A stretch of DNA of 64,000 bases from Pararge aegeria (GCF_905163445.1 NC_053187.1:1612001-1676000), one strand, 5' to 3'; counted from the stretch's first letter, positions 53,838 through 64,000 are shown. The notes: generated from the letters alone by a model not told the origin. A program made the numbers and translations.

Positions 53838-54519
53838 TTAACTCACTCTCTCGTTCTTACGCACGGTTGCACTGAATTTAATCCTTAACTATCGAGAACA
53901 GTACATACACATAACATTTTTCATGTGAAGTCGAGGGTAAAATTTAGTAAGAGATAATATAATTCAGGTTTACTAATCTCGAGGACACAGTAGACTTATA
54001 ATAGCTTACCTATTATTGTGACAGAGCTCTACTTTCACTTACAGGTTGAATTATTCGTTTATCGTAGAGATTATAATGTCTTTTTTTTTATTAAATCATT
54101 TTTTTTTAATTCAATTAAACCACAATTTTTGCTATTAAACCACAATAGAAAATCAGACTTTAAGTTATAAGAAATAATAATTACCAACTAAAATTAAAAT
54201 ATTAGAAAACGTTTCTTAAACTAGTGGTTGAAATATTTATTAACAAAAATAAACTTGTTATTTAAATAAAACTAAATTAAATCCTAAAAATCTTTCGCAA
54301 CATTACCCTTTATTTTAGTAACTATTTATAACGTCCTTTATATTTTTATAACATTTTTTACCATCTATATTCTCTTAATTTAAGCACAATTAAATTTAAT
54401 AATAAATACCCCTTAAAAAATATATTTTTTTAAGGGGTATTTATTAAAAATTAATTAAAGCGAAGTTCTTTATGAACACTATAGGTTGTTGTCAGTTTCA
54501 CCGACAAAAGAATTGAGAT
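53838..54519. other. AT-rich spacer with a 21-bp hairpin
   Basis: No gene or repeat family seen. 54,400-54,420 and 54,426-54,446 are exact inverted copies (core AATAAATACCCCTTAAAAAA) with a 5-nt loop. Confidence 0.55.
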
Positions 54520-54714
54520 CTAAACGGGTGCCAAGTTCTGCAGATAATCCTGAATTTGGCCACAATGATCTGATCTTAAGTTGTTTATTATCGCCTTACC
54601 TAAGATACCACAGTTGAGAAAAATATTATCTAAACATGATGCTGAGGTTGTTGTGATTCTAGTAGTTTCACTAAAAACATAATTAAAATTAAAATATTTA
54701 AATAAGTTAAGCAA
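54520..54714 (-). pseudogene. LINE endonuclease C-terminal remnant
   Basis: Reads FNFNYVFSETTRITTTSASC, then LDNIFLNCGILGKAI and LRSDHCGQI. The SDH end and the upstream ETTRITTT...CLDNIF text are typical of Jockey-type endonuclease ends. The frame stops soon after. Confidence 0.65.
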
Positions 54715-55074
54715 CCTAGTCGTAGTTGCATTATTTAGTCAAATATTTAATTACCCCGCAATATTTATTTCTTTTGTAATAAAATTACTTTATTACTTTT
54801 GTAAATTATTACTAAATTTTCTGACGATTGCGATATTCTATAATTTTCAATGACAATATTGACAATTTGCTGATCTCACCTTCAATTTTCTACACTCAAT
54901 TAGTCTATTTAACAAAAAAAAATATTGATAAAATGTGAAAGTTATATTAAAGAATTTTGAATAGAATATAAAATGTAATAAGTTTACGTTCGTTACGTAA
55001 GTTTTACGTTCTATTCACTCTTCATTTGAATGTATTCATATTGTAGGTACTGGGGAAAATGGAAGCTGGAAGGG
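54715..55074. other. AT-rich spacer
   Basis: Nothing assignable. Confidence 0.35.
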
Positions 55075-55215
55075 CATTCGAGATCCTAGCGGGCGGATCA
55101 GAAATGAAGATGCGAAGCGCTTCGTACGCGTCCGAGGTATATCGACCACGTAGGGATGCAGATCCTTACGGTGCCTCGCGGTTCGATGGTGAAAAACAAC
55201 TACAAACATATATTC
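55075..55215 (-). pseudogene. LINE polyprotein C-terminal remnant
   Basis: Its reverse complement (CATCGAACCGCGAGGCACCG, TAAGGATCTGCATCCCTACG) matches 43,578-43,640 on the + strand, where the text is FYHRTARHRKDMHPYV. The open frame on the opposite strand (55,059-55,262) is therefore a shadow. Confidence 0.65.
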
Positions 55216-56639
55216 ATACAGATATAAAATTAATATTATACTTGCCTACTTTCCGTCGGTAATATTTGTCGCTACTGAGCAGTTTCGGTAGCCGGTTTAC
55301 TAGTATGGGCAGAGAGATGTTAACACCTCTAAAGACCGCACCGGGCCAGAAGGAAGTTTAAATCTGAAAGATGACAGTTGGAACAAAATTAAGCTTGCCA
55401 CTGTGTAAAGTTGCTTCCAAATAACCTGTTAAATTAAATTTGGCATTCTGAAACCTAGGTTATAAAGTCTAAGTCCTAAGGTCATGTCAACTCGGTTGGC
55501 AGATTCAATTAAGTAATGTCTAATAATAGTTTGAGCGTTATCTGATGGCAACTTTCCACAGTGGCTAGCTAAATTTAGTATCAACTGAGATTAAGTATCA
55601 ATTTATATTTTAGAAATTTAGTATCAAAATAGTTCTGCTGAGGGGTCAATATCAATGCATACAATTTAACTAATTGTTGACGTGACTGATTTGATCTGAC
55701 TTGACTGATCAATATACACTCTCTAAACACCAAGTTTTGAGGTTGAAGCCCAAAAAAAATAGAAAACTCCTAAATTAATTTTGGGACACATAGTAATATG
55801 TAGAATTCGCACACCTAGTAAGGTGTGCGAATACCAATCTTTCCCTGTCCTTCTAAACAAATCGGGTTACCACGCAGCTGCACAACAGTCTGCTAAATAT
55901 TTGAAGGTTTTAATAAAACAGCGAAAAAATAATTTTAAAAACCTTTAGTGCCACGGGCAGGGATAGTTTAGTAAATGACCTTTGTACGGTAACTATGTGG
56001 CCTCGAACGGATGATAATATTTTACTAATCAGAATTTTGTGACGCACAAAGTGACAGTGGTAAAATAAACTCAAATGTAATGAAACCTCATATATCTAAC
56101 GCCATGCCTAAGAAAAGGTGAACTTTGTCTACCATTTTGCTGTTTTGTAGCGTCACTAATTTAGTTTAAAAAATCCTCAAACCTATTAATCACTTCAGAC
56201 TGCAAAATACTCACTATGTAGTAAACATGAACAGAGATATTATATTAGGAGAAAATATAAAAAAAAAATGGGTATATATAATTTAGGATAAACACTAAAA
56301 TTTCATTTTTTTAACTTGTCAATGTAAAATATTTTTAAAAACAGAAAAATAAACAAATTAGTTAAAATTAAAATATTATATTTAAGAATGAAAAAGAGAG
56401 AGGATTTTTTTTAAAAACTTCACATTCAAAATTAACAAAAAGGTTGTTGATTAAATAAGACAAGTAACAAATATTGACTTTAGAATGCAGTGTATATACT
56501 ATGCAGTGGTAATAACAACTCACTGGATATACGGACGTCCGCTATATTTTGCTTAAAATGGTTCAATTAAACAATCCTTACCGCAGTTCTTGTGCGTTAC
56601 TCGTGAAAAACGGTATAATATTAATGAAGTAGTGTTACA
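55216..56639. other. intergenic upstream of a candidate gene
   Basis: No repeat family recognised. A perfect 12-bp stem with a 4-nt loop lies at 55,805-55,832 (ATTCGCACACCT, AGTA). The last 100 bp before 56,640 could hold a promoter, but no clear TATA box at a convincing distance was found. Confidence 0.4.
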
Positions 56640-56767
56640 ATGCTTGTTGTATATTTCGGCTTATTTATCTGCGCGTGCGCAGCGCAGTCAGTGTTCTACG
56701 ACTCCTTTACGGGGAACACTGTAACCAACGAGGAGGTTAAAGGGCACATTAAAAGGAACAGTACTTT
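56640..56767 (+). CDS. candidate first coding exon of an unrecognised secreted protein
   Basis: From ATG 56,640 the sequence encodes MLVVYFGLFICACAAQSVF, a textbook signal peptide with likely cleavage after ACAA or AAQS. Then comes YDSFTGNTVTNEEVKGHIKR and NST (an N-glycosylation sequon). It ends exactly at a strong donor, TTT|GTAAGT at 56,768, leaving a phase-2 intron. Codon use is more GC-rich than the flanks. I do not recognise the protein. No matching second exon was found in the remaining 7 kb, so the rest may lie beyond the window, or this may be an orphaned exon. The supposed intron starts with a SINE-C. Confidence 0.45.
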
Positions 56768-56791
56768 GTAAGTTATCCCTTTTTTACTTTT

Positions 56792-57118
56792 CCACAACAA
56801 GTTAACCCTTGACTGTGTTCTCACCAACTGGTAAGTGATGATGCAGTTTAAGATGGTAACGGGCTAAGCTGTTAGGGGTATGTCAGTTATACCAAACTCA
56901 TACCCTTAATCGGTTTCTACGCGACATCATACCCGAATGCTAAATCTCTTAGCGTTATGTCTATGTCGGTAGGATGGTATTTAGGCACGACCAAAGCCTC
57001 CCAGCTCAGACCAGAGGAAATGCAGATATCTTAAATTCCTAAATTGCCCCTGCCGTGGATGGAACCCGAGACCTTCCACTTAAAACCACAACACTCACCC
57101 CTGCGCCACGACGGTCTT
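56792..57118 (-). mobile_element. SINE-C, full length
   Basis: CACAACAAGTTAACCCTTGA, AAGATGGTAACGGGCTAAGC, TAATCGGTTTCTACGCGACA, CAGCTCAGACCAGAGGAAAT, TGCCCCTGCCGTGGATGGAA and CCCTGCGCCACGACGGTC. It begins 25 nt after the splice donor of the candidate exon. Confidence 0.85.
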
Positions 57119-57464
57119 CAAAACAAAAAACCCACATTACCCACCACGCTGCTGTAATCCGTTGTTGCGGGCTTCATCGATTATTATTATATTTTCGTGG
57201 TAAAAATCTTAGTAATTGTAAATGGTACTTTGAAAATTATGAATAATACCGCAATAATTTTGAAACTCAGAGCTTCTACCTTACAATCCTTGATAAGAAC
57301 CGGGAAACTAGTGCGTACGTTTGCAAAGTCAAAAAGTAATTCAATGTCAAAAATAGCTCTTATGACACTTTTGGTCTTTGAACTTAATAAACAAATGTAT
57401 TATTATTGTTGTTTTATTATTTAATAAAAATGGAACAGCTATGCAGAGTGCACTGCACAGGTTT
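57119..57464. other. spacer, nothing recognised
   Basis: Open frames at 57,197-57,424 look random; no exon matches the phase-2 donor convincingly. Confidence 0.35.
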
Positions 57465-57775
57465 TACGACCTCCTTGGATCACTTCGACTGCTAACTCAC
57501 CTACTCACGTAATAAAGTAGTCTAATTTAAAGCAGCAGCAGGCTAACTTTTAAGGGGTCTAGAAGTTAAACGAAACCCTACCCATATCGGTATACCCTAA
57601 TCGGTTTCATCTCTGCCGGAAAACTCAATTGCTTTGGGGTAGTCTTTTTGGGCAGAATGGTAACTAGTCACCACCACGATTTCAAAATGTACCCTGCTGG
57701 GGATGGAACCCGGGACTGCACCCACAGCGTATGCAAGAGCACAACACTCGTCCCTGCGTGGAGGACATCAAATTA
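57465..57775 (-). mobile_element. SINE-C, highly diverged
   Basis: AGCAGCAGGCTAACTTTTAA, CTAATCGGTTTCATCTCTGC, CCCTGCTGGGGATGGAACCC and CGTCCCTGCGTGGAGGACAT keep the family order. Confidence 0.55.
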
Positions 57776-57796
57776 CACTTCAATTTTTATTACTGA

Positions 57797-58423
57797 CTAG
57801 CGGACCCGCGCGAATTCGTCCGCGAACTACTTCAGAAAATAGTCGTATGTTGTCGCGGACTGTTTTATAGAACTTTAAAGAAACAACAATTCCGACAATT
57901 CCGATATACTTACTACGTACTTCCGTCATTTGGCGTAACGTTTACCGTTCACGCATCGCACGGATCAGAATCTCTTAAAAAGGATATTTTTTGCAGTTTT
58001 TGCAACATTTCTCATTAATGATAGTAGCGTGATGTTATATAGCCATAATTGTTACTAACAATCGAAAAAAAAAAAAGAACAGCATTTTCTGAGATTAGCG
58101 CGTTCCACCAAACAAAATTTAAAAGCTTTATAATATTTCAACTATGCCTATCCAAAAAACCAGGTCTATCTATAACTCCGTTGCGCCGATTTTGAAAGAC
58201 AAATACGGAAAAAATAGTGATGCTATTCTGTAGAAGCTGTTTGCTTTTCCGGGATAAAAAGAAGCCTATGAGCTATTCCAGACTATATTGTAGGTATCTC
58301 TGCCAGATTTCAGCCAAATCGGTTCATTCGTTGTGGCGTTAAAGCGTAACAAATATCCATACATACATCCAGCCATCCATGCATCCATCCTCACAAACTT
58401 TCGCATTTATAATATTAGTAGGA
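57797..58423 (-). mobile_element. Helitron-like element, 627 bp
   Basis: + strand CTAGCGGACCCGCGCGAATT after A at 57,796 marks the 3' end; TTCGCATTTATAATATTAGTAGGA before T at 58,424 marks the 5' TC end. The interior has AGAAGCTGTTTGCTTTTCCG and CAGCCAAATCGGTTCATTCG. Confidence 0.75.
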
Positions 58424-58910
58424 TGGTATGCATGCATTCGATCGTTGTCCCATATGTCTTGCGACATGCTGTTATGTGTGAAGAATTATGTCCTTGATCT
58501 CCGACAATATTCATCAGACCTTCATTAAAATTAGACATTACATGCTTAGTATTAGTAGTACACACTGTCAAATAAAAAAAGAATGGTTAAAATCCGTGCA
58601 AATTTAATAGAGATATGAAGTAAAATTGACAAAAAATTACATCCCATTTCCCGGAGGAAACTTATTGTTTATCGGGATAAAAAGTATCCTATATGTTGAC
58701 CCGGGCTATCAGCTACCACTATACCAAATTTAATTTCAATCCGTTCAGTAGTTTTTACGTGATGCCCGGACAGACAGACAGACAGACAAAAATTAAATAA
58801 AAATCTGTTTTGGACTCAGTATCTATTATAAAGCAAAGCGGTCAAAATTTTTAAAATATATTAAATGCACAGAAATCTTCCAGTTACAGTTTTATTATAA
58901 GTAAAGATTA
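58424..58910 (-). repeat. dispersed repeat with CAGA run
   Basis: CCATTTCCCGGAGGAAACTT, AATTTCAATCCGTTCAGTAG and a (CAGA)n run at about 58,770-58,790. It ends with the segment shared with 244-345. Related to part of 30,801-31,370. Confidence 0.55.
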
Positions 58911-59024
58911 TGGTCATGTAATGAACATGTTTAAGCAAGAACCACAATGGCCTGGGTACTATTCTATCTGTCTCTTAGCGCTTAGATACCTGCCGTTGGT
59001 GTCTGATGATGAATGATGATGATT

Positions 59025-59255
59025 ATTAACCCATTATTAACCCATTGCCAGCCCACTGCAGAGCATCTTAGAATAAGAAAGGTGGGCTAGCCCGTTGGCC
59101 AAGACAGATTGGAAGAACTCTCAGGCATGCAGGTTTCCCCACGATATTTTCCAACAAGGTAAAAGCAATGGATAATTTAATTGCTTAAATTAAAACCGGG
59201 AATTGAACTCGGTTACACCGCAGCTTTTCATCCACTAAGCTTTCACAGCTTAGCT
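59025..59255 (-). mobile_element. SINE-B, full length, diverged
   Basis: CATTGCCAGCCCACTGCAGA, CTCAGGCATGCAGGTTTCCC, ATTGAACTCGGTTACACCGC and CCACTAAGCTTTCACAGCT. Confidence 0.7.
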
Positions 59256-59896
59256 TGTTCAGAGATTTAGGCTATCCAAATCATTTAAATTATATTTCAT
59301 AGGAAGCTCTGTTCTGTAACCAGATTCCAAAACATGTTATAGATTTATTGTATAAACAATTTAAGAATAAATTAAAATGCATTTTAATAGAGAAAATTTA
59401 TTTCAAAATTAAAGAGTACAAAAGACGATATTTGATTTATTAAAATATTTTTAATTCAAGGTAAAAAGTTTAAAGTAATATAGTTATTCAATTTTAATTA
59501 AGTTCTTAATTAATTATGAACTATTTCATAATAAATTTAGCAACTGTTTGTGTCTATTTTATATTGTTGAAGATAGGTTACCTTTTAATTTTTAATTATT
59601 TTGTTAGTTAATTAATTATTTTGTTAGATAGTTAATTATGATTTCATCATTCATTTTAATATGATTGTGTATAATTGTTGAATAAGTTTTATATTTTTAA
59701 GTATTTTGTACAAGTCTGACAATTTTTAAGCGCCTAAAGGAGGAATTAAATAAATATACAAAAATACGAGTATACAATAAACATTGCAATAATATAAAAC
59801 ATGCCTTGTGGCATTTTCTACAAGTGTAACCTTTGATGAAGTGAACAGGGTCCTAAACTATTTATTTAAGTAGTAGTACCTAGAGGTTTTTGTTCA
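59256..59896. other. AT-rich intergenic
   Basis: No exon or named repeat recognised; a local TTAATTATTTTGTTAG duplication is present near 59,595-59,635. Confidence 0.4.
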
Positions 59897-60592
59897 GAAG
59901 CGGTGATAGCGTTGGGTAGGAGCTCGGTTTAATTTTCCGGGGGCCGAGTTCGAAACCCAGCACGCACCTCTAACTTTTCTAAGTTATGTGCGTTTTTAGG
60001 TAATTAAAATATCTCTTGCTTCAACGGTAAAGGAAACCTGCATGCCTGAGAGATCTTCATAATACTTTAACTCGCATAGCACTTTTCGTAAAGTTACCAT
60101 CAGTAACTTAACCAATCTGTCATCCCGAGTTTAATAGTATCTTAATCATTGTTTATTTTTTATTTATTTAGTCTCTTTAGTATGTAGAGTAGTTAAACAT
60201 AGTTCTAATTTTAATTTTAATCATAATAGTCTTTTATAATAATAATTTAGTTTTTTTCCGTTTGTAACTGTTTCGACTTTTGTTGTTGTTCTTTTTATTC
60301 GTTTTTATTGATTCTTTTTGAAGATTGTTAGTTCATAAGCGAAATTAGCATGTACCTTTATAAGGTTTTGCATACTCTGTGTAACGTTTATATGATGAGT
60401 AATATTATTATAATGTATGTAAAATCGCTGGTAGACCCAATAAATAAATAAATATTCTCAAAGTTTGGAAACCACCAATCCGCACTGGGCCAGCGTGGTA
60501 GACTACGGCCATAACCATTTCTTTTTGTGGGAGGATACTCGTGCTCTGTAGTGGGCCGGTAGTGGGTTGATGTGACGATGATGATGAGCTTT
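59897..60592 (+). mobile_element. SINE-B split by a LINE 3' UTR
   Basis: 59,897-60,075 (AGCGGTGATAGCGTTGGGTA to CTGCATGCCTGAGAGATCTT) and 60,455-60,592 (AACCACCAATCCGCACTGGG to a (GAT)n end) are the two halves of one SINE-B. The 0.38-kb between them ends ACCCAATAAATAAATAAATA, a LINE-type 3' end in + orientation. Confidence 0.7.
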
Positions 60593-60594
60593 TT

Positions 60595-60725
60595 GGGACA
60601 GACCTTTAAGGAGAAGTTCTTCTATCCTATATGCCTAGTTTTGCCGTTAAGCAGCATTGGGCATTGATGTGTTATGGTCTCAACGCCTCGGATGATGGTC
60701 ACAGAGCGGCACTTTGCAGGACGTC
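60595..60725 (+). repeat. dispersed repeat (TAAGCAGCATTG family)
   Basis: CAGACCTTTAAGGAGAAGTT, GCCGTTAAGCAGCATTGGGC and GGCACTTTGCAGGACGT; related to 63,318-63,620. Confidence 0.5.
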
Positions 60726-60726
60726 A

Positions 60727-61210
60727 AAGTCAAAGTCAAAATATCTTTATTCAAGTAGGCTCATAGGTGGCACTTTTGATGCGTACATAAGAATTACACG
60801 GTAGTGAGATGATGGCGATAACCACATTCGTAAACTTAAAACTAAAGCTACGAGGGTTCCGCGTCCTGGTCTTAGAAGAAGCCCACAACAAACTTAGCCG
60901 GGTGTTTTTTTTTTTGTTATCACCATCTCACAATTTCATTTTAAATTATGACGTTTTCCTTGCTCTGTGCGATAGTGTTCCACTTCTCATCAAGTGGGGC
61001 CACCTGCTTAGTCTATCAATCGAGAGAAATATAAGTATGAGAAATCTGTTAAGATCTCGAATTTTAGCATCCGTAAAAGTATATTATTCGATTGTGAAAC
61101 AGGCCAGGCAAAAATTAAATATTTTAAATACAAATTATAATACTAAACCGGTTATACGTACGTATGTAATAATACGTCTGTGTATTTATAAGAAATATTG
61201 GAATTCTTAA
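60727..61210 (-). mobile_element. LINE 3' UTR, family D, plus adjoining sequence
   Basis: GTCAAAGTCAAAGTCAAAAT tail, GATGGCGATAACCACATTCG, CTTAGAAGAAGCCCACAACA and TTATCACCATCTCACAATTT. 60,950-61,210 may be the adjoining LINE body in reverse but has no recognisable motif. Confidence 0.55.
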
Positions 61211-61748
61211 TTCAAAAGTCACAAAAAGTCTAGAATTAGCTTAGTGTAGTTTTAGTAAATAAAATTTAATCAAGATAACCGTAAAAAAAGTTATAAAAGT
61301 TATTTATTAAATGATAATATAAACCTGCCAAACCAATTTTACCTATTGAATGTTTCTAATATTTTATTCACGTTACGATTAGAGAAATTAGTATTAAAAA
61401 ATCCAGACCACCTATCATGGTAACCACTAACCAGGCGTAACATGGCTTTCTAAATAATCTAAATATTATAATGGTGACTTTTGACATTTTACTAACACAT
61501 TTTACTAATGGCAAACTGGTCCTGCATCTACAAAAAGAGATCTACGTATCTTACTCTTTTATTTCGAAAACTGGAAACGGTAAGACGGAAAAAAAATTCG
61601 GTTAATCTCTTTTTTGAGATGCAGGATAAGTACCAGCAAAATGTCACAAAATATTGTAGTGTATTGTAATTTCGGCATAAAATATTCTGTGCATACATGC
61701 ATATTAACACATTTTTTTTTTATTTGAATTTTTTAGAATATCAAGCAA
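61211..61748. other. AT-rich spacer
   Basis: No assignable feature. Confidence 0.35.
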
Positions 61749-62025
61749 CAACGAAACACTTCATTTATAATGAGTAACACAAATGAAACATTTAAAAATA
61801 TTTATGAATATTAAAATACAACGAAACATTTAGAGTATAATGAGTATTTACTTACTCTATAAATATTTGAAAAATGTTAAAGAATGTTGAACAACAATGA
61901 AATAATTCGATTGTAAGAATATTAACACTAAAAAATATTTGAAAAATATTAAAGAAGAAACAACAATGAAACAAAATTATAATGAGTACTCAATTTACTT
62001 TGTTCATTGTTCAAACGTACGTATA
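61749..62025. repeat. degenerate tandem repeat, about 4 units of 70 bp
   Basis: Units start at about 61,749, 61,819, 61,892 and 61,961 (spacing 70, 73, 69). Each begins CAACGAAAC or CAACAATGAAA; ATAATGAGTA recurs near the start and AAAATATTTGAAAAATATTAAAG near the end in most units. AT-rich. Confidence 0.65.
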
Positions 62026-62121
62026 ACATATCGATTTTAATAAGCGAGGTATTTAAATACAAAAAGGCGTCGAAAATATCTCGTAAATAATTGGTATTTG
62101 GAACGAAGACATTAATTTATT

Positions 62122-62267
62122 TGATTACAGTAGCATTGAACTGTATTTAATTGTACCTATTAGCCTAATCCACACACGCACACTGACATCACAATACATA
62201 CGAGTACTATATTGCGGATACATGTTGCGTTGAGATAATGTTTACCTACATGCGTTATGGCATGTTG
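62122..62267. other. spacer with a diverged direct repeat
   Basis: GATTACAGTAGCATTGAACT followed by GTATTTAATT at 62,125-62,155 has a diverged second copy at 62,742-62,775 (TTACAATAGCATTGAACTGT). The two surround a SINE-C. Confidence 0.5.
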
Positions 62268-62560
62268 CATGTCTCGGTTTCGGTTCCCGGCAAGGACGAT
62301 TTTGGATTTAATAATTTCTGAACTTTCTCTCATCTGGTCTGGAGGCTTCTGTCGTTGCGAGTTACCACCCTACCGACAAAGCGATGTAGCATTCCAGTAC
62401 GATGTCCCGTAGAAACCAATTAGGTGTATTTTTAGGGTTTAATATAACTGCCATACCCCTTAACAGGTTAGCTCGCTAGCAAAGGAGACTGCATCATCAC
62501 TTGTCCCCAGGGAGACCTCAGTCAAGGGCTAAATTGCAGCGGAATTATAATATATATAAA
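62268..62560 (+). mobile_element. SINE-C, nearly full length
   Basis: GTCTCGGTTTCGGTTCCCGG eroded head, CTCTCATCTGGTCTGGAGGC, GTAGCATTCCAGTACGATGT, CCCTTAACAGGTTAGCTCGC and TCAGTCAAGGGCTAAATTGC. Confidence 0.75.
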
Positions 62561-62816
62561 TATGTATAATTATAATCAAAAATATATTTCTTCGTATTTA
62601 GTATAACCAATGAAAAATAAACTGTGCCTTTCAACGTCTTATTTAAGTAAGATCGTTTCGTACGAGTCAACGCCTCTGCACATATTTCTGTAGACCGTTC
62701 ACTCATTCAACGAAACCGCATAGCGCGACGCAGTATTTTTTTATTACAATAGCATTGAACTGTATTTTATTATAGTATTAGCTAGAATTTCCACATATGC
62801 ACTGTGCCTTCCAAAT

Positions 62817-63005
62817 ATGAATGAATGAATGAATGAATACACTTTTATTGTATACCAAAGAAAATAAGTAGTTACAGAGATATAAATACAGAGCAAAAGA
62901 GTACAATTTGGTGGCCTTATCGCTACATAGCGATTTCTTCCAGGCAACCAAAGGCGTGAAAGGATAAAACATAGAAAAGAGGTAGGTTGTGCAATCAATA
63001 AGATA
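62817..63005 (-). mobile_element. LINE 3' UTR with (ATTC)n tail
   Basis: A GAAT tetramer run at about 62,818-62,838 is the tail. CTTTTATTGTATACCAAAGA, GGTGGCCTTATCGCTACATA, GCGATTTCTTCCAGGCAACC and GGCGTGAAAGGATAAAACAT follow. On the - strand this is a common lepidopteran LINE end ending in a simple repeat. Confidence 0.65.
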
Positions 63006-63317
63006 AAAAAATTATACAAATATATAAAGAAAAAAATATATTACTATAATATAACATATAATTCAAATAAGATATAAACATACATGAAATTAACCATAAT
63101 TATTTTAAACTACTAAAAATCATATACAACATACATAAAATGTAAATATATAACATAAATACTTATATCAATATATAACATATAACATCCTCAATTTATA
63201 TGAAATATACAAATAATTAAAATTACACATATAATATTTATATATATTTAGTATAGTATAGTTTATATATAATATATATATATATATATATTTAGTATAT
63301 AATAAATAATAGTAATA
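63006..63317. repeat. AT-rich simple-sequence region
   Basis: Dominated by ATATAACATA-like motifs, with a (TA)n run at about 63,262-63,290. No gene. Confidence 0.6.
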
Positions 63318-63620
63318 GAGCTTTTTGTGAGAGAGCTCGTTGCCGGACGAGCTTGCTTATTTCTGCCGCTAAGCAGCTTCGTTGCAATGCTGTGTTCCGG
63401 TCTGAAGGCTGTGCAGAATTATTGCAATGATGAAGGCGGTCTGAGGCTTAACACCTACGCCTAAAATTGATGGAAACAGGGCAGCATTTTGCAGGACGTA
63501 CACCTTGAATGCCCTGTGAATAGTTGCTCTGTTTACAGGATATTTTTTTCCATCCCATTACAACTATCAGGTGAGCAATCTGCTTGGTCCGTTAATAGTA
63601 CAATAAAAAAAAAATTGGTA
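63318..63620 (+). repeat. dispersed repeat, longest copy of the GCTAAGCAGC family
   Basis: AGAGCTCGTTGCCGGACGAG, TCTGCCGCTAAGCAGCTTCG, TTGCAATGCTGTGTTCCGGT, GGGCAGCATTTTGCAGGACG and ATCAGGTGAGCAATCTGCTT, ending in an A run at about 63,604-63,613. No tRNA-like head and no coding. Confidence 0.6.
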
Positions 63621-63754
63621 GTTTAATTTGAAATTTTGATTTTATTTATCATGAATTACTAAATATTTTATCATTTTCCTGTGGAGGGAAAATCTCCTGC
63701 CCCTGCTGCGGTTTCTGCTCTCAGAATCTTGGAATGAGAGAGTTTAGTCCCTAA

Positions 63755-63890
63755 GTAGTGTATCTCGCTGGCATATTGCAGATTGGTAGACTTCACACGC
63801 CGTTGCCAGCATTATAGAGAGCTCCTAAGCATGCGAGTTTCCTCACGATGTTTCTCTAATCGAACTTCGCCCCTCCGAAAGAGAATTCCA
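63755..63890 (-). mobile_element. SINE-B, partial
   Basis: CGCTGGCATATTGCAGATTG, CTAAGCATGCGAGTTTCCTC, ACGATGTTTCTCTAATC and CGAACTTCGCCCCTCCGAAA. Confidence 0.6.
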
Positions 63891-64000
63891 CGAATTTTTG
63901 GAAGTTGGATAATCATTGATTATATTAATATGATACAGTTGGTGCGTAAATGAAGTCTTGCCATGCAACCCGTTGGAAGGCAGGAGAGTGGATGGCTCCT

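Noticed and set aside
55059..55262. 67-codon + frame beginning MEAGRAFEILAGG
   Set aside because: The opposite strand is a LINE C-terminal remnant matching 43,578-43,640, so this frame is a shadow.

Overview
The window reads as lepidopteran (butterfly or moth) nuclear DNA: AT-rich, intron-bearing and crowded with repeat families typical of Lepidoptera. These include three tRNA-headed SINE families (called A, B and C here), Helitron-like elements with TC...CTAG ends, several truncated LINEs and two Ty3/Gypsy LTR elements. No bacterial-style gene organisation is present. The species cannot be named from the sequence alone.

The functional core is a head-to-tail array of four carboxyl/cholinesterase-family genes on the + strand, at 17,926-20,537, 21,227-26,714, 27,138-30,705 and 31,684-36,503. 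All share the same four-exon design: a 36-nt signal-peptide exon, a 144-nt exon, one large exon of about 1.31 kb and a 166-nt last exon, with intron phases 0, 0 and 2. All have a TATA element exactly 57 nt upstream of the ATG. Copies 1, 3 and 4 are open and keep the Ser-Glu-His triad (551, 550 and 551 aa). Copy 2 has two in-frame TGA codons at Trp positions and a Gypsy element in its last intron, so it looks like a pseudogene. It is also a mosaic: its 5' half resembles copy 3 and its 3' half is identical to copy 1 over 224 residues.

Layout: 1-11,340 holds SINEs, Helitrons and LINE tails with no recognisable gene. 11,348-15,584 is a decayed Gypsy element with visually identical LTRs. 16,085-17,360 is an element with 88-bp terminal inverted repeats enclosing a LINE remnant. 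17,573-36,530 is the esterase array, with transposon insertions near the copy 1 promoter, in the copy 1 and copy 3 3' flanks and in several introns. 36,840-44,190 is nested SINEs, LINE ends, Helitrons and MITE-like palindromes. 44,190-47,080 is a frameshifted non-LTR element on the - strand. 47,400-64,000 is more of the same repeat mixture. The only candidate host exon there is at 56,640-56,767: a signal peptide followed by a splice donor, from an unrecognised secreted protein.

The three intact esterases probably act on the same class of ester substrates after entering the secretory pathway, since each begins with a hydrophobic leader. The shared promoter block suggests co-regulation. Substrate, tissue and clade cannot be read from the sequence.
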